From contig QANY01005361.1 in the NCBI GenBank assembly GCA_003255025.1, forward strand, positions 320,715 through 384,714: a stretch of DNA of 64,000 nt. The letters run 5' to 3'. The translations under genes and the position numbers were made by a program. Positions 12,480 through 23,124 of this stretch are shown piece by piece. Each line of letters starts with the position of its first letter. Positions within the stretch are counted from its first letter, which is position 1. This DNA comes from Datisca glomerata. Its lineage: Eukaryota; Streptophyta; Magnoliopsida; Cucurbitales; Datiscaceae. The notes under the pieces are model-generated. The model had not been told where the DNA came from. It made no database searches and worked only from the letters and a program-made list of their open reading frames with translations.

Positions 12480-13140
12480 TTCTCCATCAACTGGCTTACT
12501 TAAACGATAATTCTTAAGAATATGACCAATAAAGAAAAAAACAGAGTAATGTTTTCATAATCAACATAAACAAATGAACTAAAGCTACTTTTTCAATCAG
12601 AAGAGAAGTTGGCAGAGTATTGGATAAAATCCACATCAATAAAAACTCTTGAAAATGAAAAACTCATCTTTAATGGTAGTTCTGTTGAATTTGAGAAGGA
12701 TATCAATATCATGAGGTTCTTCGGATGCCAATATTCTCAACTCGAGTCATAAAAATGAACCCACATTTGAGCATTAGTAGTATTTTGAGAATGACGATTA
12801 AAATCTCGAACCCATTCCCTTAAGTTTTTTCCTTGTCCTCATATGATGACAAAACATGATAAACCCCCATCCAAGAGATACCAAATGCTAATTAGCTTGA
12901 AGTTTCCAAGCCGTTTGCAAATGGTTTTTCAAGTCTCCTTGTTTTCGAGGTGCTTTATCAATTAAAAAGCTCTTGGAAAATGCTATTTGAGAATTATAAG
13001 CTGTCAGATCAATCTTAATAGTATATAGCCCCTTTATTAGAAGGCATAGAGATTCTTGAAGAAGCATGTTGATTCAAATTTGGTTCCAATAAAGGAGATG
13101 GGATAGCAACCTTCAGTTTGAGAGTATTCTTATAACACAA
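12480..13140 (-). mobile_element. LINE ORF1 (DUF4283 / zinc-knuckle protein), broken
   Basis: Minus-strand reading from about 13010 gives FSKSFLIDKAPRKQGDLKN, then TAWKLQANWHLVSLGWGF, the core of the DUF4283 domain of plant LINE ORF1 products. It continues with QMWVHFYDSSREYWHPKNL and VFIDVDF, the usual run-up to the CCHC_4 zinc knuckle. The knuckle itself is not clear. In an intact element this RNA-binding, Gag-like protein forms the ribonucleoprotein with its own transcript. The strand and order place it at the 5' end of the element whose pol pieces lie at 5272-8570. Several stops and frameshifts break it. Confidence 0.75.
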
Positions 13141-13514
13141 AGGAGAACCTATTTTTGTATGTTTTACATAAGAACATGCAAAGACATGCATATATTCTCC
13201 TTACGTACAATCGCATTTGAATTTTGATGCAGAAATGATCCTCATATCTTGAAACTTAAATCTCGATCACTCTCGCAAGATATAATAACCTCATTTTGTT
13301 TCTTCTTATCTAAGAGAAGATAGTTAAACGATTCTCATAGTAAGAATACCCTCGTAGGATTGTGCTCTTAAAAGCACTGGAATTCCAGTATATTAATTGA
13401 GACATGTTATTCTAATTGATAGTAAATAATTCATTCTCATATTATCTGCGTTACATTCTTGGAAAAGATGCACAAGCACAAGTCTCATAGGAAAAATGTA
13501 TTTAACCAAGAGCT
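13141..13514 (+). mobile_element. Left part of a long LTR interrupted by the Copia insertion (boundary unresolved)
   Basis: The sequence left of the CTTTA target site should rejoin 19941 onward if the Copia element is removed. The rejoined segment would end in '...cccatca' at 21361, followed by a PBS. A possible TG start is near 13362 ('tgtgctctt'). The part before that may be LINE 5' sequence. Confidence 0.35.
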
Positions 13515-13519
13515 CTTTA
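13515..13519. repeat. Target-site duplication of Copia element 1 (left)
   Basis: CTTTA here matches CTTTA at 19936-19940, directly outside the two LTRs. Five bases is the usual Copia duplication length. Confidence 0.85.
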
Positions 13520-13710
13520 TAAAGACTGAAAAAAATATTTTCTCTTATATTCAATAGACTAAATACAAGCTATCTATATATACAGAACATAATGAGACTA
13601 ATATATGAAAACTAACTAACATAGTAAAATAAACAAATAAGGAAAGATTATGTAATTATAGAAAGTAATTTCCTAACGATTAATACAATTAATCTAGACA
13701 TTTTTCAACA
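13520..13710 (-). mobile_element. Copia element 1, 3' LTR (191 bp)
   Basis: Aligned by eye with 19749-19935, it shows about 25 differences, including a 4 bp gap. On the minus strand it starts TGTTGAAAA and ends ..TCTTTA, where the partner ends TCTTCA, so the terminal CA has mutated. It holds the TATA-like 'tgtatatatagatagc'. Confidence 0.88.
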
Positions 13711-13721
13711 CTCCCCCTCAA
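13711..13721 (-). other. Polypurine tract of Copia element 1
   Basis: The minus strand reads TTGAGGGGGAG directly before the TGTTG of the 3' LTR. It primes plus-strand DNA synthesis. Confidence 0.8.
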
Positions 13722-14198
13722 GCGCGTTGAAAGATACTTTCTATACCCAGCTTGCCTACAATATTCTTGAAGATAGAACCTGCAACTCCTTTTATAAAGA
13801 TGTCTACAAGTTGCTGCTTTGTTGGGACAAAATGAGTGCAGATGTATCCTTAATCAATTTTTCTTTGATGAAATGTCTATCAATCTCTACATGTTTTGTG
13901 CTGTCATGTTGTACTAGATTGTGAGATATACTGATTGCTACTTTTTTATCACAATAGAGTCTCATAGGTTTTTCAGTTGCCACCTTTAACTCTTTTAGAA
14001 TGATTTTAAGGCATAAAAGTTCACATATCCCATGTGCCATAGCTCAAAACTCCTCTTGTGCACTTGATCTTGCAACTGCATGTTGTTTCTTACTCCTCCA
14101 TATGACTAGATTTCCTCCCACAAAGGTACAATATCCCATAGTTAACCTCTAAACAGGGATTGATCTTGCCCAATCTAAGTCAGTGTACGCTTCAACTC
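13722..14198 (-). mobile_element. Copia element 1, RNase H domain
   Basis: The minus-strand frame 14040-13804 reads KPMRLYCDKKVAISISHN, then HVEIDRHFIKEK. This is the Copia RNase H stretch with the third catalytic Asp (YCD) and the conserved KH/HxE-like helix. The sequence below it reads PTKQQLVDIF and ends near the PPT. A stop lies upstream of the MAHGICELLCLK segment, so the domain is split from reverse transcriptase. Length and order are normal for Copia. Confidence 0.8.
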
Positions 14199-15664
14199 TC
14201 AAATGGTCATTTTTTGAGAATAATAATCCAATAATCCATTTCCTGGAATTGCTTTCAAAATTTTCAGAATCTTATACACCGCGTCCATTTGACATTGCAT
14301 TGGTGAATGCATATACTGACTTACTATTCCCACTACGTAGGCGATATCAAGTCTGATATGAGAGAGAAAAATTAGTCGTCCTACCAATCTCTGGTATCTT
14401 CCTTTGTCAATAAGTATTCCTTCAGCATCAGTACCAAGTTTATGATTTGGATCAGTCAGAGTATCTATTGGTTTATAACCTAGCATACCGACCTCTTCTA
14501 ACAAATCCAGAATGTATTTCCTTTGGGATACAAAGATCCTTTTTCCTGATCTCGTGACTTCAGTGCCCAGAAAATATCTTAAGGATCCTAAAACTCATTG
14601 GCCAACAAGTTTTTCAAGTTCTTTATTTCTATTGTATCATTCCCTGGAACAATAATTTTATCTACATAGATGATAAGAGCATTTATTTTATTTTGAGATC
14701 AGTGCTTAATAAAAAGAGTGTGATCTCCCTGACTTTGGGAGTATCCAAACTGCGGGGACTATTTTAGACCATACAATGACTTCTTAAGTTTACAAACCTT
14801 TGTGATATTGGAACCATTTTCAAAATCAAGAGGTTGATCCATGTAGACTTCTTATAGATTACCATGTAAGAAGACATTTTTAACATCAAACTGCTGTAGA
14901 GGCCAATTAAAATTAGCAGCAAGAGTCAGTAGTACCTGAATGGTATTCATTTTTACTACTGGTGCAAATGTCTATTGGTAGTCAATTCCATAGGTTTGAG
15001 TGTACCCTTTAGCAACCAGTCTAGCCTTGTACCTCTCAATCAACCCATTAGCTTTGTATTTAACTGTAAAGACCCATTTGCATCCCACTATCTACTTTCC
15101 TTTAGGAAGATCAACAACCTCCCATGTATCATTTTTGTGCAAGGCTTGCATCTCTTCAAGGATAGCCTTTTTCCATACAAGATCTCCTAGAGCCTCCTGT
15201 AAAGTGTTTGGAATTCTTTCTTTTGATAGTTGGGTAATAAAGGTCCTACAGTTATCATTAAGACTTTGCAAAGATATGAAGTTGAAAATATGATGTTTAG
15301 TGCAAGTTCCAGTACCTTTCCTAACATCAATTGGAATATCAAGATCAGAATTAAGAAAAGATTACTCACGGTTAACAATACCTTCTCTAAGTTCAGACAA
15401 TTGACCTTGAGAGAGATATGATTTTCCAATCTATCCTTTTAACCTCGAGAATAAGTCAGAAGTTCATCATTAGAATTTTGAGTTGTCCTAGATTCTTCTC
15501 TAGATATTGGTTCACCATTATTAACCTTCTCATTATCTTTATTACCATTAACTTGTTCAGAGATAGATTGAGAAGGAAGAAGAGAAACAGGTAATGGAAT
15601 AGACCTTGACTGATCTTCTTTTCTAGTTCTCTCCCCCTGAATATCATCTTCAAAGTAGGTGATC
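14199..15664 (-). mobile_element. Copia element 1, reverse transcriptase and connection region, broken
   Basis: Minus-strand reading runs from the INT-RT connection (15660-15200, charged and Ser/Gln-rich) to KKAILEEMQALHKNDTW-like and [11 protein letters not shown] sequence. It then gives APVVKMNTIQVLLTLAANF and FDVKNVFLHGNL. The catalytic box reads YVDK at 14657-14668 instead of YVDD. The C-terminal part (14504-14199) has LTDPNHKLG, YQRLVGRLIFLSHIRLDIAY and VSQYM. Several stops and frameshifts break it. The changed catalytic Asp alone would inactivate the enzyme. Confidence 0.82.
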
Positions 15665-15940
15665 TTCATTATCATTAAGTTCTTTATGCTCATTCCAAGT
15701 TCGAAGTACCATTTGTACAAATAAGAACCCCCTTTGTTGCATGATTCCTTTTTCATATATATATATATATATCGGATATATGGAGCGATTACTTAGAAAT
15801 ACATTTTGTGCAAAAATCCTTCCTATCTGATAGAAAAGTATCCCACGATCCTGGACCGATCTTAACTGGGATCGTCAATCCCAAGTTTATCTATGAAGAG
15901 CAGATCTAATTATATTAGTGTATATAATGAAATTCTTATA
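15665..15940 (-). pseudogene. ycf2: Plastid-derived ycf2 fragment
   Basis: The minus strand encodes a run I recognise from the plastid Ycf2 protein: IRSALHR, then [34 protein letters not shown] and [11 protein letters not shown]. Two stops interrupt it, one after SALHR and one after TWD. Ycf2 normally acts in the chloroplast inner-envelope import motor, but a nuclear piece of 275 bp has no such role. A short AT run (15758-15772) lies inside the match. It joins matK sequence at about 15940 and Copia sequence at about 15665. The Ycf2 frame runs straight into a Copia frame at the left junction. Confidence 0.85.
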
Positions 15941-16046
15941 TGGATCCTTTTCTGTTGTGACCAAACAGAAAAATGACATTGCCATAAATTGACAAGGTAA
16001 TATTTCCACTTATTCATTAGAAGAGGCGTATCTTTTGAAATCATAA
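15938..16046 (-). pseudogene. matK: Plastid-derived matK fragment
   Basis: The minus strand reads [20 protein letters not shown], then CHFSVWSQ and KRI, without a stop. This is a well-conserved stretch of the plastid group II intron maturase MatK. Homology starts at about 16040 and ends at about 15940, giving roughly 100 bp. Both sides switch abruptly to other plastid loci that are far away in the chloroplast genome. Confidence 0.88.
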
Positions 16047-16220
16047 GATCCTATAATAGGATCAACTTTGGTAGAGTTATTATAAGGAAGCTCTAGTGTG
16101 GGACAATCTACTTTGACTCGGTTTTATAGTTTACACACTTTGGTATTACCTCTTATTGCTATATTTATGTTAATGTACTTCCCAATGATACGTAAACAAG
16201 GTATTTCTAGTCCTTTATAG
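16047..16220 (+). pseudogene. petB: Plastid-derived petB 3' end (cytochrome b6)
   Basis: The plus strand reads IIGSTLVELL, a stop, then [20 protein letters not shown] and [18 protein letters not shown] followed by TAG at 16218-16220. This is the C-terminal ~55 residues of plastid cytochrome b6, with one internal stop. Its strand is opposite to the ycf2 and matK pieces. Confidence 0.9.
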
Positions 16221-16720
16221 AGAATATAAATCATAGATATTGGTAATCAGTTATTTATTACTCGGGGAGGAACAATAGTATTTCATTACTACAAATATGG
16301 ATTATTAAAAAAAATAAGACATGTATTTGGATATTTCCATTCAACTCCACAAAATAGTATTCATACAAATAGTTGAAGTGAATTCTTCTAAGAGAAAAAA
16401 TGGATTATGGGAGTGTGTAACTTGAATATTGATTGGGCCGTGTAGATATACAACTTCATCTGCGACATTTGAATTTACAACTAAATGTGCATTTGTTCCA
16501 ACCACCGTGTAAGCTCCATACAGAGGATAAGCTGGTTAACTTGAAGAGAATGCTTTCTATGATCACACTCGATCATGTTGTGCATGAACAGGCTCCGTAA
16601 GATCCAGTAGAATAAGGAATGTGTCATAATCCAGATTATGTTTTATCTATTTCACTTATTTAATATTAATAGTAAAAAAATGCAGTCATTTCCTCTGCAT
16701 TGACTCGATTTTTTTAGTTT
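16221..16720 (+). pseudogene. petD: Plastid-derived petB-petD spacer, petD exon 1 and petD group II intron start
   Basis: After the petB stop comes the spacer and then ATGGGAGT at 16407-16414, the 8-base first exon of petD. It is followed by GTGTAACTTGAA, a group II intron 5' end (consensus GTGYG, here with an A at the fifth base). The next ~290 bp ('acaggctccgtaagatccag', 'ccagattatgttttatcta') read as petD intron. The right junction with Copia integrase lies between about 16650 and 16740. Confidence 0.8.
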
Positions 16721-17595
16721 CGCTCTGTAGATTCCTTTTGAATAACATTTTCCTAGTGGGAGGATGATAACAATTATACCCTTTTTGAGTTTGAGAATAA
16801 CGTAAAGATATTTAAGGGTTCTAGGTTCAAGTTTTGACATGGTTTTATGACTAATGTGCACAAACACAACACACCTAAATAACTTTAATGGAAGAGACTC
16901 CAAGATCATAGATTTTGGGTAATGACACTTTAGAGTATTCACAGGAGTAGCAAAGTCAATAATTTTTATTGGCTATCTATTAATGAGGTGCACAACTGTT
17001 AAAATGGCCTCTACCCAAAAATGTTTTGGGACATTATTGGTGAACATAATTGCTCTAGCAACCTCAAGAAGATGTCTTTTTTTCAGCTATCCCATTTTGT
17101 TGGGGAGTATCAATAAAAGAGGATTGATGGATAATGCCATTGTCTAGAAAATAAGATGTAAGTGTTTTATTGAAATATTCCCCCCATTCTCAGATCTTGA
17201 GATTTGAACTAGAGAATCAAATTGTATTTGTAACATGGTGTGAAATTTTTAGAATGTAGAAGCCACCTCAGATTTATCCTCAAGAAGATAAACCCACGTA
17301 ACCCTACTGTAATCTTCAATGAACGTGACAAACCATCTAAAATCATATATCAATGAAACTCTAGAGAACCCCCAAACATCGCTACGAATAAGAGAGAAAG
17401 GAACAACAGTTCTTTTATTACTTAAAGGAAAAGAAAGACGATGACTCTTAGCAAGTTCACATGTCTCACACTTAAACTGAGAAAGAGAAAAACTAGAAAA
17501 CATCTTAAGATATAAAAAAAATTAAAGAAACAAAGATAGGGTGACCATGCCTAAGGTGATACGACCAGATCTCACTTTCTTTAGTTATTTCCTAA
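16721..17595 (-). mobile_element. Copia element 1, integrase
   Basis: The minus-strand frame 17503-17249 reads CETCELAKSHRLSFPLSN, the second half of the HHCC zinc module. It continues with IRSDVWGFSRVS (first catalytic Asp) and FVTFIEDYSRVTWVYLL. Between about 17240 and 16950 are LVQIQFDSLVQIS-like and PQQNGIAEKK-like sequence with frame breaks. The frame 16942-16652 gives LPLKLFRCVVFVHI and SKLEPRTLK, the integrase C-terminal module. Integrase normally joins the element's cDNA into the host genome. The plastid mosaic begins just after this module. Confidence 0.78.
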
Positions 17596-17982
17596 TCAAT
17601 GTAAAGGGCTCTGACACATACTCCATTTGCATCCATATAGTATAATCCATCTATTTCTCTTCAGCAATGCAATCGTCTTCCCTGTCAAAAGGTCCTGAAA
17701 CACATAACAATCAGGAAAGAACATTATGGAACAATGCAAAGCTTTGATAATCTTACTGATAGATAAAAGATTACAAGAAGACTTTGGCACATGTAGAACA
17801 TAAGAAAGAGTTAAAGAAGGAGTAATAGAAATCGGGCCAATACCACTAATGGGAGTAAAAGAGCCATTATCTACTTTTACGTTCGTATCTACACAAGGTG
17901 AATAATATTTAAAACCTGAAGATTCAATAGTTATGTGATCTGTGGCCTCTGAATCAATGATCCAAGGTTCAGAAGTATTTTT
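17596..17982 (-). mobile_element. Copia element 1, aspartic protease region
   Basis: Minus-strand reading from about 17970 gives WIIDSEATDHIT, where the catalytic DSGA box has become DSEA. It continues with FTPISGIGPISITPSLTLSY, VLHVPKSSCNLLSISKI and a GAG-pre-integrase-like start. The protease would normally cut the Gag-Pol precursor. The Gly to Glu change and nearby stops mark loss of function. Confidence 0.75.
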
Positions 17983-19106
17983 TCATACATTTAATGCTGA
18001 ATGAGTGTCACCTGAATGTGTAAAAGCACATGTAGAGAATAAAGAATGGGATAAATCTTTTGATACTTGTCCAATCATCTTGTACAAGAGTTCTAGTTGA
18101 TATTTTGTGAATGAGACTACCCCTAAAGTAGATGAAGCAAGAGCACTAGTAGGTAAATTGGATGTTTCTTCTACTGTTGAGCTTTGGAACGCCTTGAAAC
18201 CTTTCTGAGTGGGCTTCTCCCCTTTGTTCCTATACGGTCCTGTGTCATGAGGTCCATTAAGTCTCCAACATGTTTCCATAATATTATTTGATCTCTTACA
18301 AAAATCACACCATCTATTATTCTTTTCCTCCCCCTTCTTTTGCCATGTGTTCTGTACGGCTAAGGCAGAATTGAGCATATGGTTTTCTTGAGTTGGAGAT
18401 CTCATCATGACTGACCTGATTCGTTCTTCACTTATTACCCAAGCATATACCTCCATAAGGGAAGGAAATGAATCCTTTCCAAGTATTTGGGCTCTATCTT
18501 GATCTAAGTTACGGTTCAGACTAGCCAAGAACTCAAATATGCGTTCCCTTTCGAATATCTTGTTTAGCTTCATAGTGTCTATAGCAGACACCATCCCAAT
18601 GTGTTGATAATGATCTAGTTCTTGCCATAAACTCCTTAGCTCATTATAATAGGCTGTCACAGATTTATCTTTCTGAGTGGTATCTCGGATTCTATTTTTT
18701 AGATTAAGTATTTGAGTAAGATCACCAACATTAGAGTATGTTTGAATAATCGCTTCCTAGATCTCTTTTGTCGTGGAAAGAAAAAGATGTCTCTCCAATT
18801 TCTGGTTGCATAGAATTCAATAACCAAGACCTAATCAATAAATTTTTCAGCATCCTAAGACTCAAAAGTAGGACCGTTTGGGTTAGGTTCTTTGACAATG
18901 CCCAGAATATACCTTGTTTTTCCTTTACTATTTAAAAACAACTTAGCAGACTGAGACCACTCAAGAAATTTTTTCCCATTTAATGTTTCAGTTCTAATTT
19001 GTAGAGTAGGATTATCTCGAAATAATTTTTTTGACATGTTAGGGTTTTTGTGAGTTGATTCAGATTGAGAGGTAACTTCAAACATTTTCTTTATTCTTTC
19101 GATCAC
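17983..19106 (-). mobile_element. Copia element 1, Gag
   Basis: The start near 19106 (frame 19106-18855) reads RTETLNGKKFLEWSQSAKLF and LNSKGKTRYILG, the N-terminal domain of plant Copia Gag. The middle (18854-18661) needs frame changes to read GWLLNSMQPEIGE and KNRIRDTTQ-like sequence. The frame 18660-17983 gives TAYYNELRSLWQELDHYQ, RIFEFLASLNRNLDQDRAQI and a partial zinc knuckle (CDFCKRSNNIMETCW). Two or more frameshifts separate the parts. Gag would assemble the cytoplasmic particle. Confidence 0.82.
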
Positions 19107-19736
19107 TGAAAAATAGACTTAATGAAAAGAAAAATATTAACACAGCCAGTGTTGTACAAGACGCCAACCAGTAGGAAAAATTACCCAGCAAACAAAAAAA
19201 CATGAGCAAACAGTCTAGAGAGATATCACCGAGAGCAAATAGTCCAACCCAGCAAGCCCAGTAAATAGTCCAACCCAAGCACACTAGAGACAAAAAAATA
19301 CACACTTATCGTAGAGAGAGAGAGATATCACCAAGAAATCGTAGAGAGAGAGAGAGAGAGATATCACTGAGAAACTGTAGAGAGAGATAGAGAGAGAGCG
19401 TCGCACTGAGACAGCATCACACAGAGAGAGAGCTGTCATCGAGAGGAAGAGAGAGAGATGACTATCGTGCTGGAGAGAGAGATGGTTGTCGCGTTAGAGA
19501 GGGATAACGTCTCACCAGAGATGGTTGTCGCACCAATCAGAAAGAGGGTGTGGCACAAGAGAAGGCATCGCACCAATCAGGGTGTGGCACCAGAGAAGGC
19601 ATCGCACCAAACAGGGAGCAAAGAGTGAGTCACACAAACCCAGAGAGAGCTAGAGATTCACTGGAAAAAGAGACCTTCGAATGAGATTCACCAGAGAAGA
19701 GAGAAGAAAAAAAGAGTAAACCCTAGATCTAGGTTT
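19107..19736. repeat. Leader of Copia element 1, with (GA)n microsatellites
   Basis: Between the PBS and Gag lie GA runs at about 19313-19345, 19346-19372 and 19378-19460, separated by 'atatcacc/tgaga' blocks. Imperfect repeats of 'ggcatcgcaccaa-cagg' lie at 19560-19620. No protein was recognised. Confidence 0.7.
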
Positions 19737-19748
19737 TCTCTGATACCA
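19737..19748 (-). other. Primer-binding site of Copia element 1
   Basis: The minus strand reads TGGTATCAGAGA directly after the 5' LTR. It is complementary to the 3' end of initiator Met-tRNA. Confidence 0.9.
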
Positions 19749-19935
19749 TGAAGATTTAAAAAAATTGTTTTCTCTTATATTTAGTAGACTAAATACAAGC
19801 TATCTATATATACAAAACGAAATGAGACTAATATAAGAAACTAACATAGAAAACTAAACAAATAAAGAAAGATGATGTAATTACAGAAAGTGATTTCCTA
19901 ACGATTAATACAATTAATCTAAAAACTTTTCAACA
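19749..19935 (-). mobile_element. Copia element 1, 5' LTR (187 bp)
   Basis: The minus strand runs TGTTGAAAAG...AAATCTTCA with intact TG/CA ends. The TATA box 'tgtatatatagatagc' is about 60 bp from the 3' end of the LTR. It pairs with 13520-13710. Confidence 0.9.
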
Positions 19936-19940
19936 CTTTA
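19936..19940. repeat. Target-site duplication of Copia element 1 (right)
   Basis: CTTTA, identical to 13515-13519. Confidence 0.85.
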
Positions 19941-21361
19941 TGACTTTAAATGTTTATTATTCAAAGTCTAGTGAAGCTAGACTCTTTATTAAGATAGACT
20001 ATAGTGCATAAACTCTATTATGCGGAATGGCTAACCTTGCTCACTAGGTGGAGTACTTGGTTAATGTGCAGTGCATTTAGAATGCATTGAATGAACTAAT
20101 ATGGTTGATTTTCTATAAAAGAACTATCTTTAAAAATCATAAGTCATTTCTATTATGTAATGAGTGCTCTTAATCTTGAAAAAGTTATGAACTCATCTTT
20201 AATAGTTCAGTTGTTTTAATTTACTTTTGTTAAGATTCTATGAGTCAATATATCTATAGGTTGGATGATTAGATTGTTAGATAGCTAGGATGCATATAAT
20301 ATCAATATTGAGTCCACATACACTTTAAATAAGTGCCATAGTACCTCTTAACAGAATTTGTTTATGTGATCATATTAAAGAAAGTAGTTAGTATCTCTAA
20401 TGGATTATTGGGGATTTGATAATTCTACTTGAAGCATCAATTATGGAAATAATCATGGTTTGGTAAGTAAAACAAGATTTGGAGCTTAATGAAGAAGAGG
20501 TGTATATATTAGGTAAATGCATTTTATCTAATTATACACGGCGTTATATTATAGAGGGGTATTACATAATGAATAATAGATCAAGGATAATTACTTGGAG
20601 TAATATAAAATACGAATATGGTTCATTTATAATTTTATAGTGGAATAAGTTATAATTAATAATTAATAATTTCGATCATGGGTTTGCTCAGTACAGTTTA
20701 TTAATTATTTAGCCATAAGTATTTTTATCCTTATGGTTCCTAAGCTAATCTATGGGTTATAGGTATTTTGTAGCGGTAATAAATATATACATCATAGATA
20801 TCTAGTAGTTAGCTAAGCCAATCTTAATTTTAGTGACAAAATTATTAATTAAAATTAATTTAATTAGTTTTTGGCCATTAGATTAATAGTTAATCCTACC
20901 TATTGTATTTCACTCTAAATAGGAGGCTTCTCTAAGAGATTCATGAGAATCCTATTGGCATCAGTAGTGAGAGAAAATAAAACCCCATGGAGATTTATTT
21001 TTTGTCTAGCCTGAAATCAAGAGGAGGAAAGTTTTGGTTTTTCATCCAATTCCCAAAACGGTAATCTATTGATGACCTGAAGAATAGCGAGGAAGATTGT
21101 TAGGTATTGATTCAAAAGTCACGGTGGTTCATAGTGGTAACTTATGATTCTTAGCACGAAAAGCGACGGTGTGGACATCGACTCTTTTCACGGTATCCAT
21201 GGTCTCACGCATAGATTGGGAAATCATATTGTGAAGAAAAAGTTTCGATTTTTGGATTCACACACCAAGAGTATGATTTTTATATTTGTTCAAGCATAGA
21301 TTAGATAGTTTAATAATAAGATTTAAGACCAGGATAGTTTTCCGCTATTCCAATCCCATCA
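19941..21361 (+). mobile_element. Right part of a long LTR of a second retrotransposon
   Basis: It ends in 'cccatca' followed by 'at' and a TGGTATCAAAGCC primer site, the standard LTR/PBS junction on the plus strand. With the part left of the Copia insertion the LTR would be at least 1.4-1.6 kb. It contains no reading frame of note. Confidence 0.6.
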
Positions 21362-21363
21362 AT

Positions 21364-21376
21364 TGGTATCAAAGCC
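21364..21376 (+). other. Primer-binding site of the second retrotransposon
   Basis: TGGTATCAAAGCC matches the initiator Met-tRNA complement except for one base, two bases after the LTR end. Confidence 0.75.
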
Positions 21377-23124
21377 GCGTTCTAGATCTATTTATTCATG
21401 CCTATTATTAGAAAGAATAACCTATGAAATGTTATATTTTTAGAATGCTAACTCGTTCTTGTAGGATTAATTTTTATTTAATCTCCCTTGCATAACCATT
21501 TCGATTTTATGTGTAATTTTTTGTTGGTTATGTACTTAGACGGACATTCTATGAAGAGATTATTTTCCCGATAGGTTCGTATTTAATCTTCACAGATTCT
21601 TCTAGACTTTCCTCGAGCAAGTTAAAATTTGTATGATGTAGTTATTCAAACTGGGTTGGAGATCAAATCAATGCAAAATACATTCAAAGAATGGATGAAA
21701 TCTTATGGTTGCACAACAAGTGGTTGCATAGTGACAACTTCAGTATTTTGATCGTAACTTTCATATGCAATATCAGATTTTATCAATTCAAAAGCATCTA
21801 GAAGGATAATTTAAAGCCTGGCAATTTTGCACAAATTTAAACATTTTTCTATTCAATTTTGAGACCAAAGTTGACGTGTTTCTGAGTGACGAGAATTTCC
21901 AGTTTTAGTGATTTGGTACGTTTGAATGGAATGAACCTTGTAATTCAAAGGGTGATGGTTTGTGGTGGGTGGCGGTGAGGTCGTTGGTGGAAAGAAATGG
22001 TAGACAGTTGTGGGGCCTAGAGATTAGATCCCAACCTATCTTGTAGATCAATTCTTAAATTTTGAATTAATATAAGATGAGGGTTCTGCAAGGCAATGGT
22101 TTATTTTAGTTACTTATCTTTTATAGCCTATTGTTTTGCTTATTATGTTTTATGTCTAACATGCTTAGATATTTTATGCACATCACATTCAGATACCATG
22201 TGGCATTCTATTTCTAAAAGGATAAACGTTTGTAATTGCCTAGTGAAGATAACATTATAAATAATCGATTAGCGGCATAAAATGACTAACCCTCAAAACA
22301 TGTAATTAGGTTTATTTAAATGTAATTTTTAATTTTAATAATCTTGTTATATATTGAATTTTCCGTTAACTAAATTATGAGATTGTAAAAAATGAGATAA
22401 AATTGCGATAACTTAAATAATAGACTAATTGAGCAAGCTTATGTAATTGGAATAGGTTACTAAATATTAGATTGACTAATTACCTAATGACACTTAGTAA
22501 CCCAAGGTAAGAAAAAGTCTTTTAATTTAGAAAATCAAATTGGAGTAGGATTTTTAATCAAAACTCATAGTCTCTATTATTGGATCATAGTAAGGTGTTA
22601 GGGTAACTCGTCTTCAATCTTGGAAGCTCCCTAAAGCAGAGTATCCGAAGCAACAAATATTACAGCTATGCTCTTTATAATGATCACTTCGATAAGTGAA
22701 TAACTAGGAACAACATACCTAAACAGGAGTTGTCTACTTGTTACATGTCTGAGGGTAAAATAATGGTATACACTTGACTCGTTTTTATAGTATCCCGTCT
22801 AAAAGGTTCTTATTACTTATTTTGAAAGGCCAAAGAATAATGTTAGTTAATTACTAAGAAAAGAATCTCAGTATGTGTTTGCATCCCTAGTGGTGTGTGT
22901 AGTGTAAAAACGTGGAAGAAGCTATGATGATTTATTCTTGATTGTTGTTGATAATTATTATGAAATAATTGTTAGAAAATTATATGTTGAGACGTTTCCC
23001 ATTTTACCTCATATCTTTTAGCATTATAATCATTATAATTTTTGTTTTAATTTTATTGTATAGAATGAGTTAGATGGAAATTAGAATGCCAAGCTTTCAT
23101 TTAAGTATATAAATTAAAAAAAAA
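21377..23124 (+). mobile_element. Non-coding interior downstream of the PBS
   Basis: About 1.75 kb without any Gag or Pol motif on either strand. Either the element is non-autonomous (LARD-like) or its coding part has been lost. No PPT or 3' LTR was found before the CACTA repeats. Confidence 0.45.
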
